This document shows, piece after piece, positions 49,256 through 62,714 of a DNA stretch of 64,000 bases. The stretch is from contig OZ023205.1 of assembly GCA_963995525.1 (NCBI GenBank), positions 58,450,000-58,513,999 on the forward strand. Reading direction: 5' to 3'. Every line of letters begins with the position of its first letter. Positions within the stretch are counted from its first letter, which is position 1. The notes below the pieces were generated by a model. It ran no database searches and was not told the DNA's origin. It worked only from the letters and a program-made list of their open reading frames with translations. The DNA is from Escarpia spicata. Taxonomy: Eukaryota; Annelida; Polychaeta; Sabellida; Siboglinidae. The translations under genes were made by a program, and so were the position numbers.

Positions 49256-49302
49256 GTCGGTAACATCACACAGAAGGGTGTCTTCTGTGTGATGTTACCG
49301 AC
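49256..49302. repeat. Perfect 21-bp hairpin
   Basis: GTCGGTAACATCACACAGAAG, 5-nt loop ggtgt, then its exact complement. Lies just upstream (minus strand) of the RT fragment. Confidence 0.9.
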
Positions 49303-49309
49303 GAACATG

Positions 49310-50040
49310 TTAGAAGTTAAGCGGCATTTGGCACCGCTGGCGAAAAGTTGTTCTAAAAATGTACCGAATTCGGTTGTTCAGAAGTAGCACACTGCTTTAG
49401 TCGACAGTGTTTCCAGAACTTGTATATCACAAAACTTCTCCTATCGTTGTTTGCCATGGTGCACAATTACGCTCCAAACTAGAACATTCCAAACATCTAG
49501 ATATATTCAAACGCTAACTTTGAGACATTGTAAATTTATTTTCTCCCAGGCGCCGAGATCCGCTCGCCTCTTTCTGTAGTATTTTGCACACTTGGACAAG
49601 TGACCGCCGATCTACCAATTGGCGATGCATTTGAAAACATGCAAAGGTAGTTATTTAAAGTTATTTCCCTTTTGGTGAACAAAGTGAGTTGTCAATCATT
49701 CACCAGATGGCGTCAATGACAAGTTATATTAAAATTATTACCTACTGCATGCAATGACCTAAATGGCGACAGCTGAAATTAAACGGTCATGGGAACGAGT
49801 TTAATTAAATTCAAAATACTGTAAATGATGTGACAATTGTTTCCCCTGGTCCGTTGCTCTACGGGTGGATGCAAGCAAATTTTTATGAATTCAACTGGAA
49901 GACGTATGTTACACACGGGAACTGTCCAAATGATAAATAAACTGCGTGACCAGATTGCTTTATTGTAACACGTTTGGTCTTGACAAAAGCACGGTGGTGA
50001 ATATTTGGGTACGTGCAACGTCTGCGACCGAGTTTCCCCG
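49310..50040. other. Intergenic, no gene seen
   Basis: AT-rich, no recognised repeat or coding sequence. Confidence 0.45.
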
Positions 50041-50042
50041 CT

Positions 50043-50222
50043 CAACCTGCCAGTGAAGAGTACTTAAAACCAGACAAGGGCGGCAATGCGCGGAAGGCCG
50101 TGGGTGTCAGCGCCGACGACTCAGAACAAGGACTTCTTGAAGTGCAGCTACGCAATCCCGCGGACATCAAACAGCTGCGCACTCTCAATTTCGTGTCACA
50201 CATGCCAAGCAGCATGTATTGA
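50043..50222 (+). CDS. Putative last exon of an unidentified plus-strand gene
   Basis: Open frame EEYLKPDKGGNARKAVGVSA to FVSHMPSSMY followed by TGA, preceded by a possible acceptor cctgccag. GC-richer than the surroundings. No family recognised. It needs a phase-2 upstream exon, so it does not join directly to 47947-48084. Confidence 0.3.
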   Translation, partial: QPASEEYLKPDKGGNARKAVGVSADDSEQGLLEVQLRNPADIKQLRTLNFVSHMPSSMY

Positions 50223-50318
50223 GACAAAGCTCGAAATGGCATAGTTTGCAATTATAGCTAGTTATACGCCCACAGTTATAACACGCCTGCATATCTGCAC
50301 ATACGCACGTACACCGTG

Positions 50319-52559
<2,241 letters not shown>

Positions 52560-52705
52560 ACCAAACTACTTCCGTTCCATGTCCTATCTGTAACCGCCTC
52601 TGTGCATCGGACTTTGGTCTCCGGAGCCACATGCAGTCCCATAGATGATTGCATAGCGCAATGTCTTCCTCGGCCGACAAGACACTACTACTACTACCAA
52701 ATCAC
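52560..52705 (+). mobile_element. 3' end of a non-LTR retrotransposon (zinc-finger-like tail)
   Basis: Frame reads FPCPICNRLCASDFGLRSHM, the same C2H2-like post-RT motif as at 44400, followed by a (CTA)n tail near 52685-52696. Strongly 5'-truncated. Confidence 0.6.
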
Positions 52706-53939
52706 TAAGTGCAACTGTACACGATTACATAAATGTCTGCATCACAAAAAACAATCATTACGTGTTAATAATTCACTCACCACGTGAAGCCGTTTAGCAG
52801 TTTTACATCAGATAAAGCTCATTCATATTTACGAAGCATATCTACACGAAGTCAGCAATTGTATAGAAAATATCGTCATATAACCGCTTTATCACGACTA
52901 TTTGCAAATTTTAAACTTGAAAAACCGTATTTTATAATACGTTCATGCATGTACACATCTACTTTAACAGTTGACAGTAAACCGACATGCGATTAGAAGC
53001 AGTAGCCAATCAGCAACCGCCGCGACCGGTCGGTGCTGAACTCGTCGTGACCAACCATCAAAGCTCATGTCTGGATTGGCGCAAGTCAATCAATATTTGT
53101 CGCGCCTGCAGTGTCTAGACACGTTACGCTCGGGTAAACTCTCACAGAATTAAACAGCGTTTTGTCGTGCGTTGCGGTCTCGCTCGACAAATAGGACCAC
53201 AAATCGCTCGTTTAAATTGGCCTTAACACGTTAACTGGGACACAATGTTATAGCGCTTGCTCTTGCTGACGTCTGACATGCGCTGACACTCACACAATGA
53301 TAATGCATATTGACACTTACAAATAACATGTCACTGCAAACGAGACGGTGACATGACGTCATTCACACCGTTGTGAGCAAGTGGAGTTCCCGAGAGCATC
53401 GTGACATCGTGGTACAACGCACTGACGACACTTCGAATGCGACTATTTTAACGACGTAACGTATGTACGTAACGTAGTGATAGTCCACACGCGGTGCAAC
53501 ACCGATACGACGATGACGAATTGCTGACACGGTGACAAAATGGTGAAACTGTTAGCATATCATTAGAGCAAGCACACACGCCAGAAGATATACGATAACA
53601 AATCCTACGTTCCCGAGTCACACGTCACAGACAATATTAGAATGGTTCAACAGTCTGCGTATTGACGCTATTTCGGAGGTAATCCGGGAGGTCGACATTG
53701 CGTTTGAATGCGAGTTCTCTCACAGTAAGTGCGCCGAACATTGCGACACGGAAACTCGTAGACATTCTCGTCTCCATTGGAAAGTATTCCGGTCTAACTC
53801 GCTTTAGAATCAACGGTATACTGCAGACTTCTAATCAAAGGAAACATCTTCCCATCATGGAAGTTATCTGAAAGCGTCGTTATTTGAAAGCGTCGTATTC
53901 TTGCTGTGCGTGAAGAGGGCCTTACTATGTTCCAAGCAT
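52706..53939. other. Intergenic, no gene seen
   Basis: Nothing recognised. Confidence 0.45.
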
Positions 53940-54510
53940 GCGTCGCCTATCGTCGGCTGATGATAACGGACATACAGTTCCGTGCATCCATCATCTACAG
54001 TAGGACGATGTCAATGGACAGACAGTTCTGTGTATCCGTAGTCTGAATTCGACTGATGATAACGGACATGCATTTCCGTGCAACAATTGCTACAGTCTGG
54101 CGATGAAAACGAACAGACAGTGCCGTGCATCATTCGTCTGCTGATGGTGATGATAATGGACAACCATTTCTGTGAATCCGTCGTCTACATTCGGTCGATG
54201 AGAACGGACACACAGTTCTGTGCATTCATACTGTTCCGTGCATTCATCGTCTTCAGTCGGGCGATGAAAATTGACAGACAGTTCCGTACATCCACCGTCT
54301 AGTCTAAAGATGACAACGGACAGATAGTTCCGTGCATTCAGTCGCCTACTGTCTGGCGATGACAACGACATACAATAATTCTGTGCGTCTGTCATCTACA
54401 TTCGGTCGATGATAACGGACAGACAGTTCCGTGCATCCTCCGTCTACAGTCTGGCGTTGACGATGGCCGGACAGTCCCGTGCGTCCACCATCTATTGCCT
54501 GGCGAAGACG
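53940..54510. repeat. Minisatellite overlapping the 3' end of the Ig gene CDS
   Basis: About ten copies of a 47-51-bp unit, in minus orientation ggccatcgtcaacgccagac plus tgtagacggaggatgcacgg and aactgtctgt. The first unit is coding: its ggccatcgtcttcgccaggc supplies the final codons and the TAG follows. Later copies lie in the 3' UTR or flank. Confidence 0.82.
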
Positions 54511-54655
54511 ATGGCCAAACAGCCGATGAGCGCGATGACGGAGTTGAGTGTCGAGGCGACCCGAACGGTGATGGACATGACAGGCTGCGGCTTCTCGTCC
54601 GACGGCGTCAGTCCCGTCTTCTCCGTCACGGTCGTCGTGCTCTGAGTCGTTGTCA
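54492..54655 (-). CDS. Ig gene exon g: stalk and C-terminal hydrophobic anchor
   Basis: Acceptor tttccacag at 54656, phase 1. Encodes VTTTQSTTTVTEKTG (mucin-like) and a terminal 18-residue hydrophobic stretch ending FARQ and TAG. No basic cytoplasmic tail. Confidence 0.75.
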
Positions 54656-57600
54656 CTGTGGAAAGACACGCACATATACACGTACAAGTAAGACACGTAC
54701 AAATACACAAGTAAAACAAAGACACGCGACACATTTCTTTAGGATTTACACCAAGTCACTTACACGATACGATACCACTACGCGCTATCTTATGTATTGC
54801 ACATCACAATCAGTCACGTCCACAATATAGCATCACAATGTGACACAAACTGCTCAATAAGTCACGTACATTAAATACACCACGATGGGACAAACACAGA
54901 ACAATGTATAGTACCACGATGGGACAAATATAAATCAATAAATCAATCACGTACACTATGTAGCACCACGATACAACAAATACTGCACAATCAGTCACAT
55001 ACACAAAAACGCGTTACTGTACTGCAAAGACCGCACAACGGCTTGACGTCGTGAGTACTGTACACCGTCTTGTATTTGTGATCACTAAAACGTAACTCTT
55101 GCAAATTAACCCAATTAACCGCCACACATTGAAAAGATGCTGCGGTGCTGAAAAGAAAGAACTCCAGTGGGGATCTCATCAGTTTGCAAACTCCAAAAAA
55201 AACTTGTCGTTTCGTATTTATTCCAGCCACCCTCACGACCATCAATACGTAGTGTGAGATTTGAGCAATTCAAAATGGTTTCCAATATTTATTCCAGCCG
55301 CTGGATTCGACTGATGTGACATAGTTGCCAAGACATTGCCCATGACGCTGCCCGGCTCTGACGTGACATGGTTGTCATGACATTGTCCATAACACTGCCC
55401 GGTTCTGATGTGACATGATTGCCATGACATTGCCCATAACACTGCCGGTTCTGACATTACATGGTTGCCATGACATTGCCTATAACACTGCCCGGTTCTG
55501 ACGTGACATGGTTGCCATGACATTGCCCATAACGCTGCCCGGTTCTGATGTGACATGGTTGCCATGACAATGCCCATAACGCTGCCCGGTTCTGATGTGA
55601 CATGGTTGCCATGACATTGTCCATACTGCTGCCCGGTTCTGATATCCACAACAGCGTCAATGCGCATTAATATGCATCGCTCGACAGGTGGCGCCACTGC
55701 ATTTATAATCACCGCAATACGTGGTTACAACCAAACCACCAGCCACCTACACGTCGTCACCTACACGTAACGATGCACTAGGATGATTAATCGTACGCCA
55801 CTGCCGTCATTTGGTGTGTGGTCGTCAAGGTAATCCGCCATCTTGACTACACACAATCGAACGTTGTGCATTGTCTACCATGGGACTCGAACAATGCAGC
55901 TGTATTTTGATGGATAAGGCCATTACCAAAGCCTGAGAGTAATGTGCAAGTTCTTCAGATGACCGGCGAAAGGTGCACATCTGAAAAAAATAGTGGACTG
56001 TTTCCTTCGTTTGATTGCAATAGATGCATACGCGCCTTCTTACTGTTATTGTGCATAGCCCTCAAAGGGCCGTTGCTATGGTATAATATCGGATGTCATG
56101 TAATCGCTAATCGTCACAATACGTTTCGGGGGACTTTGCAAACTTACAAATGCGACCCTTCCTTACCTTCACTGAGGACGATCTGGTAGCGTCGCTCTCC
56201 GAGTGAGTTTCTCGCCACCAGGTGGTAGCTCTGCAGACTCGTCAGATTCACCTCGGCTATTGTCAGTACGGCTCTCACTCGGTAAGTGGAGTCCACCTGG
56301 TAATTCAGTGTTAACGTAGTTCACTTTCCGCGAGTAGTCATAATAATATATGTATTTAAATAATTAGGCAATATCTAGCCACCATCTATCCAAAGTCTTG
56401 TCGGTATTTTGTCAGCATCTAGTCAGCGTATAGTCAGCATCTAGCCACCGCTAGACAGCGTCTAGTCTGCGTCTAACCAGCATCTAGTCAGCGTCTGGAC
56501 AGTGTCTAGTCACTGTCTAAACAGCAGTGTCTAGTCAGAGTATAGTCAGCATATTTTCAGCATCTAGCCAGTGTCTACTCAGTGTCTACTCAGTGTCTAC
56601 TCAGTGTCTAGACAGTGCTAGACAGTGTCTAGACAGTGTTTGGTCAATGGTTTGTCTGCATTTCGAAAACGCTTAGTTTGCGTCTACCCAACGTCTAGTC
56701 AATACAAATTGACTATCATTACACGCAACGAACTACAAGTATACGCCACCGATCACCATTACATGCGACTAACTACCATCTGACGTCATCGACTATCATC
56801 AGACATCACTCACCGTCGCATTAGCCGAAAAGCCAGCGACCGTCTGCCCGAGACTGACGTTGACCGTCGCGTTGTCCCCCACGCTCCAATACACGCTGTC
56901 CAGTTGAAGCTTCGGGTTCGACTGCACGACACAGTCCACCTCGTAGTCCCGCGTGTACTCAAACACTGTCCTCTGACTGGCGCAATGGAAGTGAGGCGCA
57001 TCTACAACGCCACACAAATTCGACGAATGCACCGACAGAGATATAACCACTCTATAGACAAAGCCTGACATCCTTGACGTTCAACGCACATTAACAATAA
57101 TTAACCAAATATAACAAAACCTGCCCAGAATCGACCACTATTCAAACAGAGACACGCTTACGGTCCCAAGCTCCTTAATTCAACACGTGACCGGAAGCGA
57201 GCCTCTGCTTGGAAAATGGGTCAGGAGCGCACACGTTATTCTCCATCTTGTGTCACATGACAGTTGACAGTTGTCATGTGAAATTCCCGTAGCGCCGTCA
57301 ATTCGCTGACGTAAGCGGAATGACTCGGTCGAAAAGTTTCCTGAGACGTAAATGCCTTGTTAAATATGACATTTAGGTAGTTTTTGTTTTCGTGAAAACC
57401 ATAAATATTGCATGCGGCATCCGACTAATGATGCGACAACATGCCGTCGGTGCAGTGCTCTTAATAATCATTGCTGCAGTAGGTCCTGTATGATAATGAC
57501 GCAGTACGTGTTCATTCTAATCATGACTGTAATGCCATAGGTATAATAGCAAGTAGGCCCCTATTACATGTTAAACAACAACCACGGTAAAAAAAAATCA

Positions 57601-60600
57601 CCGCTAACACAAACTCTACATTTCTGCAGTGCGTGTTAACTGTGGATGTGTTTTGCGTGTGACACAGTGCTCACACCTAGACGGTACGGTGTGCATAGGC
57701 GTGGTGTATGGCCTATAGTGTGGCAAACACTGCTTATACTTGTCCTGTTCAGGGTGCTTCACTAACCACAGCGCATCGGGGTCTTTCTAAGCGTCCTGAC
57801 CAATGATACAATATGTTTGCTTTCATCTCATTTCTACAAATGTACGTAATACAATGATGCATGTGTTCTAATTAAAGTAACGTAAGGCCTATATATACTT
57901 ACCACGACCTGCCATTCTGACTATAAAACTGACTACTTCTACCTAGACTTACATTTGACGTCTATCACCGCTGTCGCTGTCCGCTTGAACTCAGGACGAC
58001 GTCGAATACGCGCGTGACACTTCAGGTTTTGTCCCACTTGGTCGAGCGATGCCAGAAAGTCTGTCTTCATCAGCGATACTTCGTAATTGACAAACTGGAG
58101 ACCCCGCGTCCCAGATGTCGTTTCGACGACTCTCTCCGTGAACTCGTGCGTGATGTCAAACTCATCCCTGAAAACAACAACGAAGCGTTCAGGTTTGTCA
58201 CGGATTCTGTCAATATTGTTGCTAATACTGCTGCTAATATTGCTGTTCGTGCTGCTACTGTTACTTTTATTAAAATGTCTGCTAATAAAACTGTTAATAC
58301 TGTTGTTGTTGTTGTTGTTGTTGTTGTTAATAAGACCTACTGCTGTTAACACTGCTGTTTATGCTATTTAGTGACACTAATGGTGCAGCTCTTATAATAC
58401 TGCTGGCAATGTTGTTAACATGGTAAGAACATTTAGCAGCAGCTGGCACGTAAGTTCACCTGAATATGCGCAGTTTTGGGGCAGGATTACCGCCCCGGCT
58501 CCGGCAGGCGATGAACGTGTTCTCTCCCTCTTCGAACTCGAACAAGCGTTTACTCTCATTATCGCCCACTGTGGAATAGTTGCTCGACAACGTCAGCGTG
58601 TTAACTGCCCCTGCAACGTAAACACACAGTATAACTAACTTTGTGACTGATACGGACGGACGGGCATGGGTCCATACACACACGCACACGCACACGCACA
58701 CGCACACGCACACGCACACATATACATATATATCCCGGGCGGGCGGGCGGGCGGGCAGGAAGGCAGGCCATAGACGTTTGGTGTCGAGGCCAAGAGAATA
58801 GATTACACAATTAATATTGGATGTCACCAGAGAATACACATAATTATATCTCATAGATTAGCGTGATTTATGAAACGACTTACTTGGTATGACCAGCGTG
58901 TACGTGACACTGTCAAGTACGCCTTGCTTGTCCTTCAGTTCACATTTATAAGTGCCATTTTCGCCTAGTGTGATGCCTGTGACAAAAATTGATTATTTCA
59001 GCATGTCGATAGTAAGAACATAGGCATAATTTCTATGATTATCAATAATTGAATTACCATAAACATGTGCCATTGTAATCATTGCTGGTACAAACGTTGT
59101 CAGAATAATTATTTGCACTAGTAAGAGTTATCTCATTCATCGCAGATATTTTAGCTACTCTGCTGTGAGAGTCATAGTCATATCACCGTCATAATTATTG
59201 ACATAATACCATAACAATAACATGTTGTGACGGTGATTCTTCTTTGAATCTCCTTGTCTTGGATTTTATTTCTGATACTGTATCGCTGTCCCAGATAGAC
59301 GTAGCTTTCAACGTTCTATATCATACAATGTATATTGGTGTGCCATTTTCTAGCATTTGTCTTCGAAATGTTCATCTTCAGACCTTGTTTTTCACTTTCA
59401 TCAGCTAGATCCTGCAGCATTTGTGTAGTTCTTACGATGTTGTAGCGCATATGAGTATGTTGTCGGCGAAGCGAAGATGTCTGACATATTCTCCGTCTAT
59501 CCTCAAGCCTCTGGTTTCCCATATAAGTCTTCTGAATATGCTTTCGAGTGTTACCGTGAACAACTTGGGCGATATGGTGTCACCCTGTCGTACTCCTCTC
59601 TTGATGTTGATCTTGTTGCTCTTTTTGTGTAGATTGATTTTCACCGAGCTGTTGGTGTAGATGTCTTTCAGGAGTTTGATGTACACGTCTTCTATCCCCT
59701 GTTCTTGAAGGGGGGTCAGTATTGCTTGAGTTTGCACCGAAGTCGAAAGCCTTCTCGTAGTCGACGAAAGTGTATGTGGTCTGCCGTTGAGTACCTGCTT
59801 CTGAATCCTGCTTGCTCTCGTGGTTTTCGTCGAGTGTCTTCTCTAGCCTATTCGTTAGTATCTTTGTGAGTAATTTGTAGATGTTTGATAACTGACATAT
59901 CGGTATGTAGTTCTTTAAGTCATTAGTATTTCTTTTCTTGAAGATTATCACCATCTTTCCTTTTTTTATGCGGTGGCCGGGTATTCTGATCTTTCTGATA
60001 AGCATTTAGTATTCAGCTTAACCAGTGTCTTCGACATGGTATCTTCGCCTGCTTTTAATGTTTCAATGTTTACATGGTCGTTGCCTGATGTCTTCCCATT
60101 CCTCATATCTCTTAGCGCTGCTTCCACCTCCCATAGTATTATCTATTGTACCTCTTTCGGGTCGGTGTGAATTATTGTACTCTGTTCACTGACGTATAGC
60201 TCGGTGTAGAATTCCTATATTCGTTCCATGATCATATATTGGTCTTGTATTTCTCTACCCTGCTTGTTTAGAAGTGTAATCAGTTTGTCTCGGCCTAGTG
60301 CCTGTGTTCTTTTGGTTTTCTTGAGGCTCTTTGATGCCATAAGCGTTTCTCGTATGACCTCTTGTTTGTACTTCCCGATGCCCTCCTTCGCTTTCTTTTT
60401 GATGGTCTTGCATATTTCTGCGTACTCTATTTGGTTTTTTACGGTCGCCGTTATCCACCATTTCTCGTCGTTTCTTCATCAGTGCTCGTGTCGGTGACGA
60501 TATTCTCGTCCTTACATGCCTGTTGATTGCTTGTGCTACACATGTTGCACTTAGCTTAGTTGTATCATCTCGGTGATGTTTTCACTCATAGTGTCGATGT

Positions 60601-61101
60601 TGTTCGCCGTAGAATGGTATAGTAGGTGGCCGCTTTGTAAGGTAGTGAAGCATTCCTCTCTTCTTCTGACTTCTCCGATCCCGATCACATCCCATACCAA
60701 CCTGGTTTTCTTAAATTCGTCCTCCAGTTCTTGTATCTGTTCATCTCTTAGTAGTGTTCGTACGTTATATGTTGCCATCTTCAATCTACTTACCTTCTCT
60801 CGGCGGCTCTTCTTGACCCAGATATTCTTAGCATCTCCTGCACGTAGCCCTAGTTGACCCGAACTACCTCCTTGGTCATATACTATTTCGATGTTGCTGG
60901 GGACCGGGGACCTTAGCTTCATTGTATTTTGCATGCTGGTGTTGTTGGCCTACCCTTCCACGCTGGCCGGTTGTGTTGGAAGGGGGCGACGTAGGGTGAA
61001 CGAAATTGCCCAAGTTTCGACACGGCGGCCGAACCAGTACCGAACCACCCCGGTCCCTCCGGTCAGCAATCCGGCACTCTAACCACTCGGCCACTGCGCC
61101 C

Positions 61102-61145
<44 letters not shown>

Positions 61146-61424
61146 CACCAGTGATTCGGAGTGGCATGAGTACTTCCGGTACGTCTTTGTGGCGATCATC
61201 TTCCGGTGTGACGTCATAGCGTCCAGTGTCGGCGAAGGGGTCGTTGATGACGGCACCGGTGTTGACCTGGACGAGATGTCCATCTGGCTGTTGCTTGTAC
61301 CAGATGATGGGGTTGTTAAAGGCGCTGAAGCCCTCTCCTCGCATCGTACACTCCAGCGTCACATTACTGCCTTCGTTCAGATAGAACCTCTTGTCCAGGG
61401 AAGAGATCTGCAGTTCCGGCGCTC
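54492..61424 (-). CDS. Three-Ig-domain cell-surface protein (5' exon missing)
   Basis: Join 61424-61149, 58976-58884, 58610-58460, 58167-57953, 57001-56814, 56296-56167, 54655-54492; phases 1-1-2-1-0-1 agree at every junction. Ig1: NVTLECTM ... IIWYKQQPDG, then GITLGENGTYKCELKD. Ig2: FIACRSRGGNPAPKLRIF, then VGQNLKCHARI. Ig3: VDCVVQSNPKLQLDSVYW, then LTSLQSYHLVARNSLGERRY. After it a T/S-rich stalk and VRVASTLNSVIALIGCLA, ending FARQ, fit a GPI-anchor signal or a minimal transmembrane tail. Resembles adhesion or immune-type IgSF proteins (nectin/kirrel/CD80-like arrangement), but no orthologue is assigned. Ig1 lacks its signal peptide; that exon must be upstream. Each Ig domain is split by an intron. 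Confidence 0.78.
55300..55640. repeat. 47-bp minisatellite in the Ig gene's last intron
   Basis: About seven copies of ctgacgtgacatggttgcca plus tgacattgcccataacactgcccggtt. Confidence 0.9.
55641..56166. other. Ig gene last intron, remainder
   Basis: No gene or repeat recognised. Confidence 0.45.
56167..56296 (-). CDS. Ig gene exon f: third Ig domain, C-terminal part
   Basis: Acceptor ttaccag, donor G|GTAAGG, phases 0-1. LQSYHLVARNSLGERRY fits strands F and G, but the canonical F-strand cysteine is replaced (YHLVA), so Ig3 lacks the core disulfide. Confidence 0.78.
56390..56700. repeat. Short-unit minisatellite between Ig3 exons
   Basis: Unit of about 11-12 bp (tctagtcagcg and variants such as tctagacagtg), roughly 25 diverged copies. 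Confidence 0.85.
56814..57001 (-). CDS. Ig gene exon e: third Ig domain, N-terminal part
   Basis: Acceptor cgttgtag, donor ACG|GTGAGT, phases 1-0. YEVDCVVQSNPKLQLDSVYW gives the B-strand cysteine and core tryptophan. Two NxT/NxS sequons follow (NATVNVS). Confidence 0.8.
57002..57952. other. Ig gene intron between Ig2 and Ig3
   Basis: No gene or defined repeat recognised. Confidence 0.45.
57953..58167 (-). CDS. Ig gene exon d: second Ig domain, C-terminal part
   Basis: Acceptor gttttcag, donor T|GTAAGT, phases 2-1. VGQNLKCHARIRRRPEF supplies the F-strand cysteine, ending in VIDVKY where the next exon continues APHF, a typical inter-Ig linker. Confidence 0.8.
58196..58340. repeat. Trinucleotide-rich repeat, (TTG)n at its end
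   Basis: Degenerate ctgttaata-type units ending in an uninterrupted (ttg)n at 58303-58327, in the Ig2 intron. Confidence 0.85.
58460..58610 (-). CDS. Ig gene exon c: second Ig domain, N-terminal part
   Basis: Acceptor cgttgcag, donor AG|GTGAAC, phases 1-2. Contains FEEGENTFIACRSRGGNPAP, a B-strand cysteine followed by the NPAP turn common in adhesion-type Ig domains. Confidence 0.8.
58676..58760. repeat. (CACACG)n and (CGGG)n simple repeats
   Basis: cacacg units at 58676-58716 and cggg units at 58738-58755, in the intron between exons b and c. Confidence 0.9.
58884..58976 (-). CDS. Ig gene exon b: first Ig domain, C-terminal part
   Basis: Acceptor gtcacag, donor A|GTAAGT, phases 1-1. GENGTYKCELKDKQG is the classical F-strand GxYxC motif completing Ig1. 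Too short to stand out as an ORF. Confidence 0.8.
59225..60935 (-). mobile_element. RTE-like non-LTR retrotransposon, internally decayed and truncated
   Basis: In order on the minus strand: endonuclease start MATYNVRTLLRDEQIQELED (about 60784); a linker with KMVDNGDRKKPNR-type sequence; RT blocks KMVIIFKKRNTNDLKNYIPI, FVDYEKAFDFG, GVRQGDTISPKLFTVTLESI, the catalytic box as HLRFADNILIC (FADD changed to FADN) and KQGLKMNISKTNA; then VESYVYLGQRYS-like sequence to about 59225. Several frameshifts and internal deletions; lacks the 3' UTR. It sits in the Ig gene intron between exons a and b, in the gene's orientation. Clade by recall: RTE/BovB-like. Confidence 0.82.
60940..61103 (-). mobile_element. 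tRNA-derived SINE, copy 2 (head region)
   Basis: On the minus strand an A box TGGCCGAGTGG and a degenerate B box GGTTCGGTACT are followed by GTGTCGAAACTTGGGCAATT, the same body as at 9371. Directly adjoins the RTE-like element. Confidence 0.7.
61104..61140. repeat. (TA)n microsatellite next to an Ig exon donor
   Basis: About 36 bp, starting 8 bp past the exon a donor GTGAGTAC. Confidence 0.97.
61149..61424 (-). CDS. Ig gene exon a: first Ig domain, N-terminal part
   Basis: Acceptor tttgccag at 61425, donor CTG|GTGAGT at 61148, phases 1-1. Starts GAPELQISSLDKRFYLNEG, then the B-strand cysteine in NVTLEC and the tryptophan in IIWYKQQ. Confidence 0.8.
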
Positions 61425-62330
61425 CTGGCAAACAGACACGAGCCATTCTACAGCCACAGGCGAATATTCGTGCCCCCAGCATTTCCCCGTGCATCAATTT
61501 GATTTGCATTCCAACGTGTCCCTGTAAGTGTCGAATAACTGAATACCGTGAAGAGATGGTTATCAGTTACTAAGGTAAATTATAATGAGGTAAATAAATG
61601 TATGTATTGGTATCTGTGTAACACGTGCAAGTACTCAAATAGCCTCACCATAACGTGTATAATATCCCCCTGTCATACGTTCCTCTTTGACCAACATTTG
61701 CACTAGGGATGGTTTCCAGATGAAGACTCAAGTGTGTATGTATACACGTGAGTAAGATTTGAAAAGTCATTTGGGTACATTGCGTTATGTCAATAAACAA
61801 CTAAAACATTAAGCAAGGTTTTGATGAAGTCTGAACTATTTTAATCGCATTTGAACTTGATTTGGCCTGAACGTTAACACTTGCACCCACAGCGAGGTGA
61901 AACATTGATCACAATGACGAGAGATGATGTTAACGGGTGCCACGAACGCAAAACCGTATTATACTTTATTAAAGGGTTGTATTTTACATGGCCTTTTATA
62001 AAATTTAATATTTAAAACCTTTTAACTCATACAAAGGTAACTAACTACATCTCAGCTTAACACAAACTGTGTCTAGTTGTGATGCGGAATTGTTTAAATT
62101 GTAAAAGACATGTAGTTTGTCTACGACTTTGTATTACTGCACCGTAACTGAAACCAAATCAGAATAATTGTCACGGTGCAAACTGATTACTGGTTCTCAA
62201 ATTGTGGACGTAATGCATCTTTTGACGGAAACAAAACTCGACTCATAGTAAGTTTTTATGCATATTGTAGATAACGTTACACTGCGTGTCACACGAACGA
62301 ACTACCGAAGACGCTTTAAGTGAAAGTTAG
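61425..62330. other. Upstream of Ig exon a, no exon found
   Basis: AT-rich. I looked for a minus-strand signal-peptide exon with a phase-1 donor and did not find one. Confidence 0.45.
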
Positions 62331-62640
62331 AGGTAAGTTCTTATAATGTACGGTGTCCATTCCTTAGCAACGTCCAAAGCCCGTTAAGCTTCGCCCCTGG
62401 GAGACCTATCCATTCCAACACCAACGCGATTTATCTGGAAAGCATTCAGCCACGTTGCAATTACTGCGCGCGAACACTACCCGTTAATGTTTATTCACCA
62501 TTTTCTGTGTATAGTAATTTATACAGCCGAATGAACTCACGTAACGAAGATGGATCGAATAAAGAATTATTCAAAATATGGTCCTCTTGATTTGAAGTCC
62601 GCCGTTCTAGCCACTGAACTACCGAACCCCGTTTCCTTCT
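62331..62640 (-). mobile_element. tRNA-derived SINE, copy 3 (degenerate)
   Basis: aggtaagttcttat, tctggaaagcattcagccac and gttgcaatta match the tail and body of the 9371 copy in the same order; the head is diverged (gatttgaagtccgccgttctag). Confidence 0.6.
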
Positions 62641-62714
62641 TCGCACACCAGGGGCGCTGCTGATTATATCAATCTCAGCGGTGTATAGCCACCACCCCTG
62701 GCTTGCGAAGTTGC

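Noticed and set aside
61063..61509. ATG-initiated start for the Ig gene at 61509
   Set aside because: The first 28 residues lie upstream of a good acceptor (61425), are not a signal peptide, and the exon's phase 1 start fits splicing instead.
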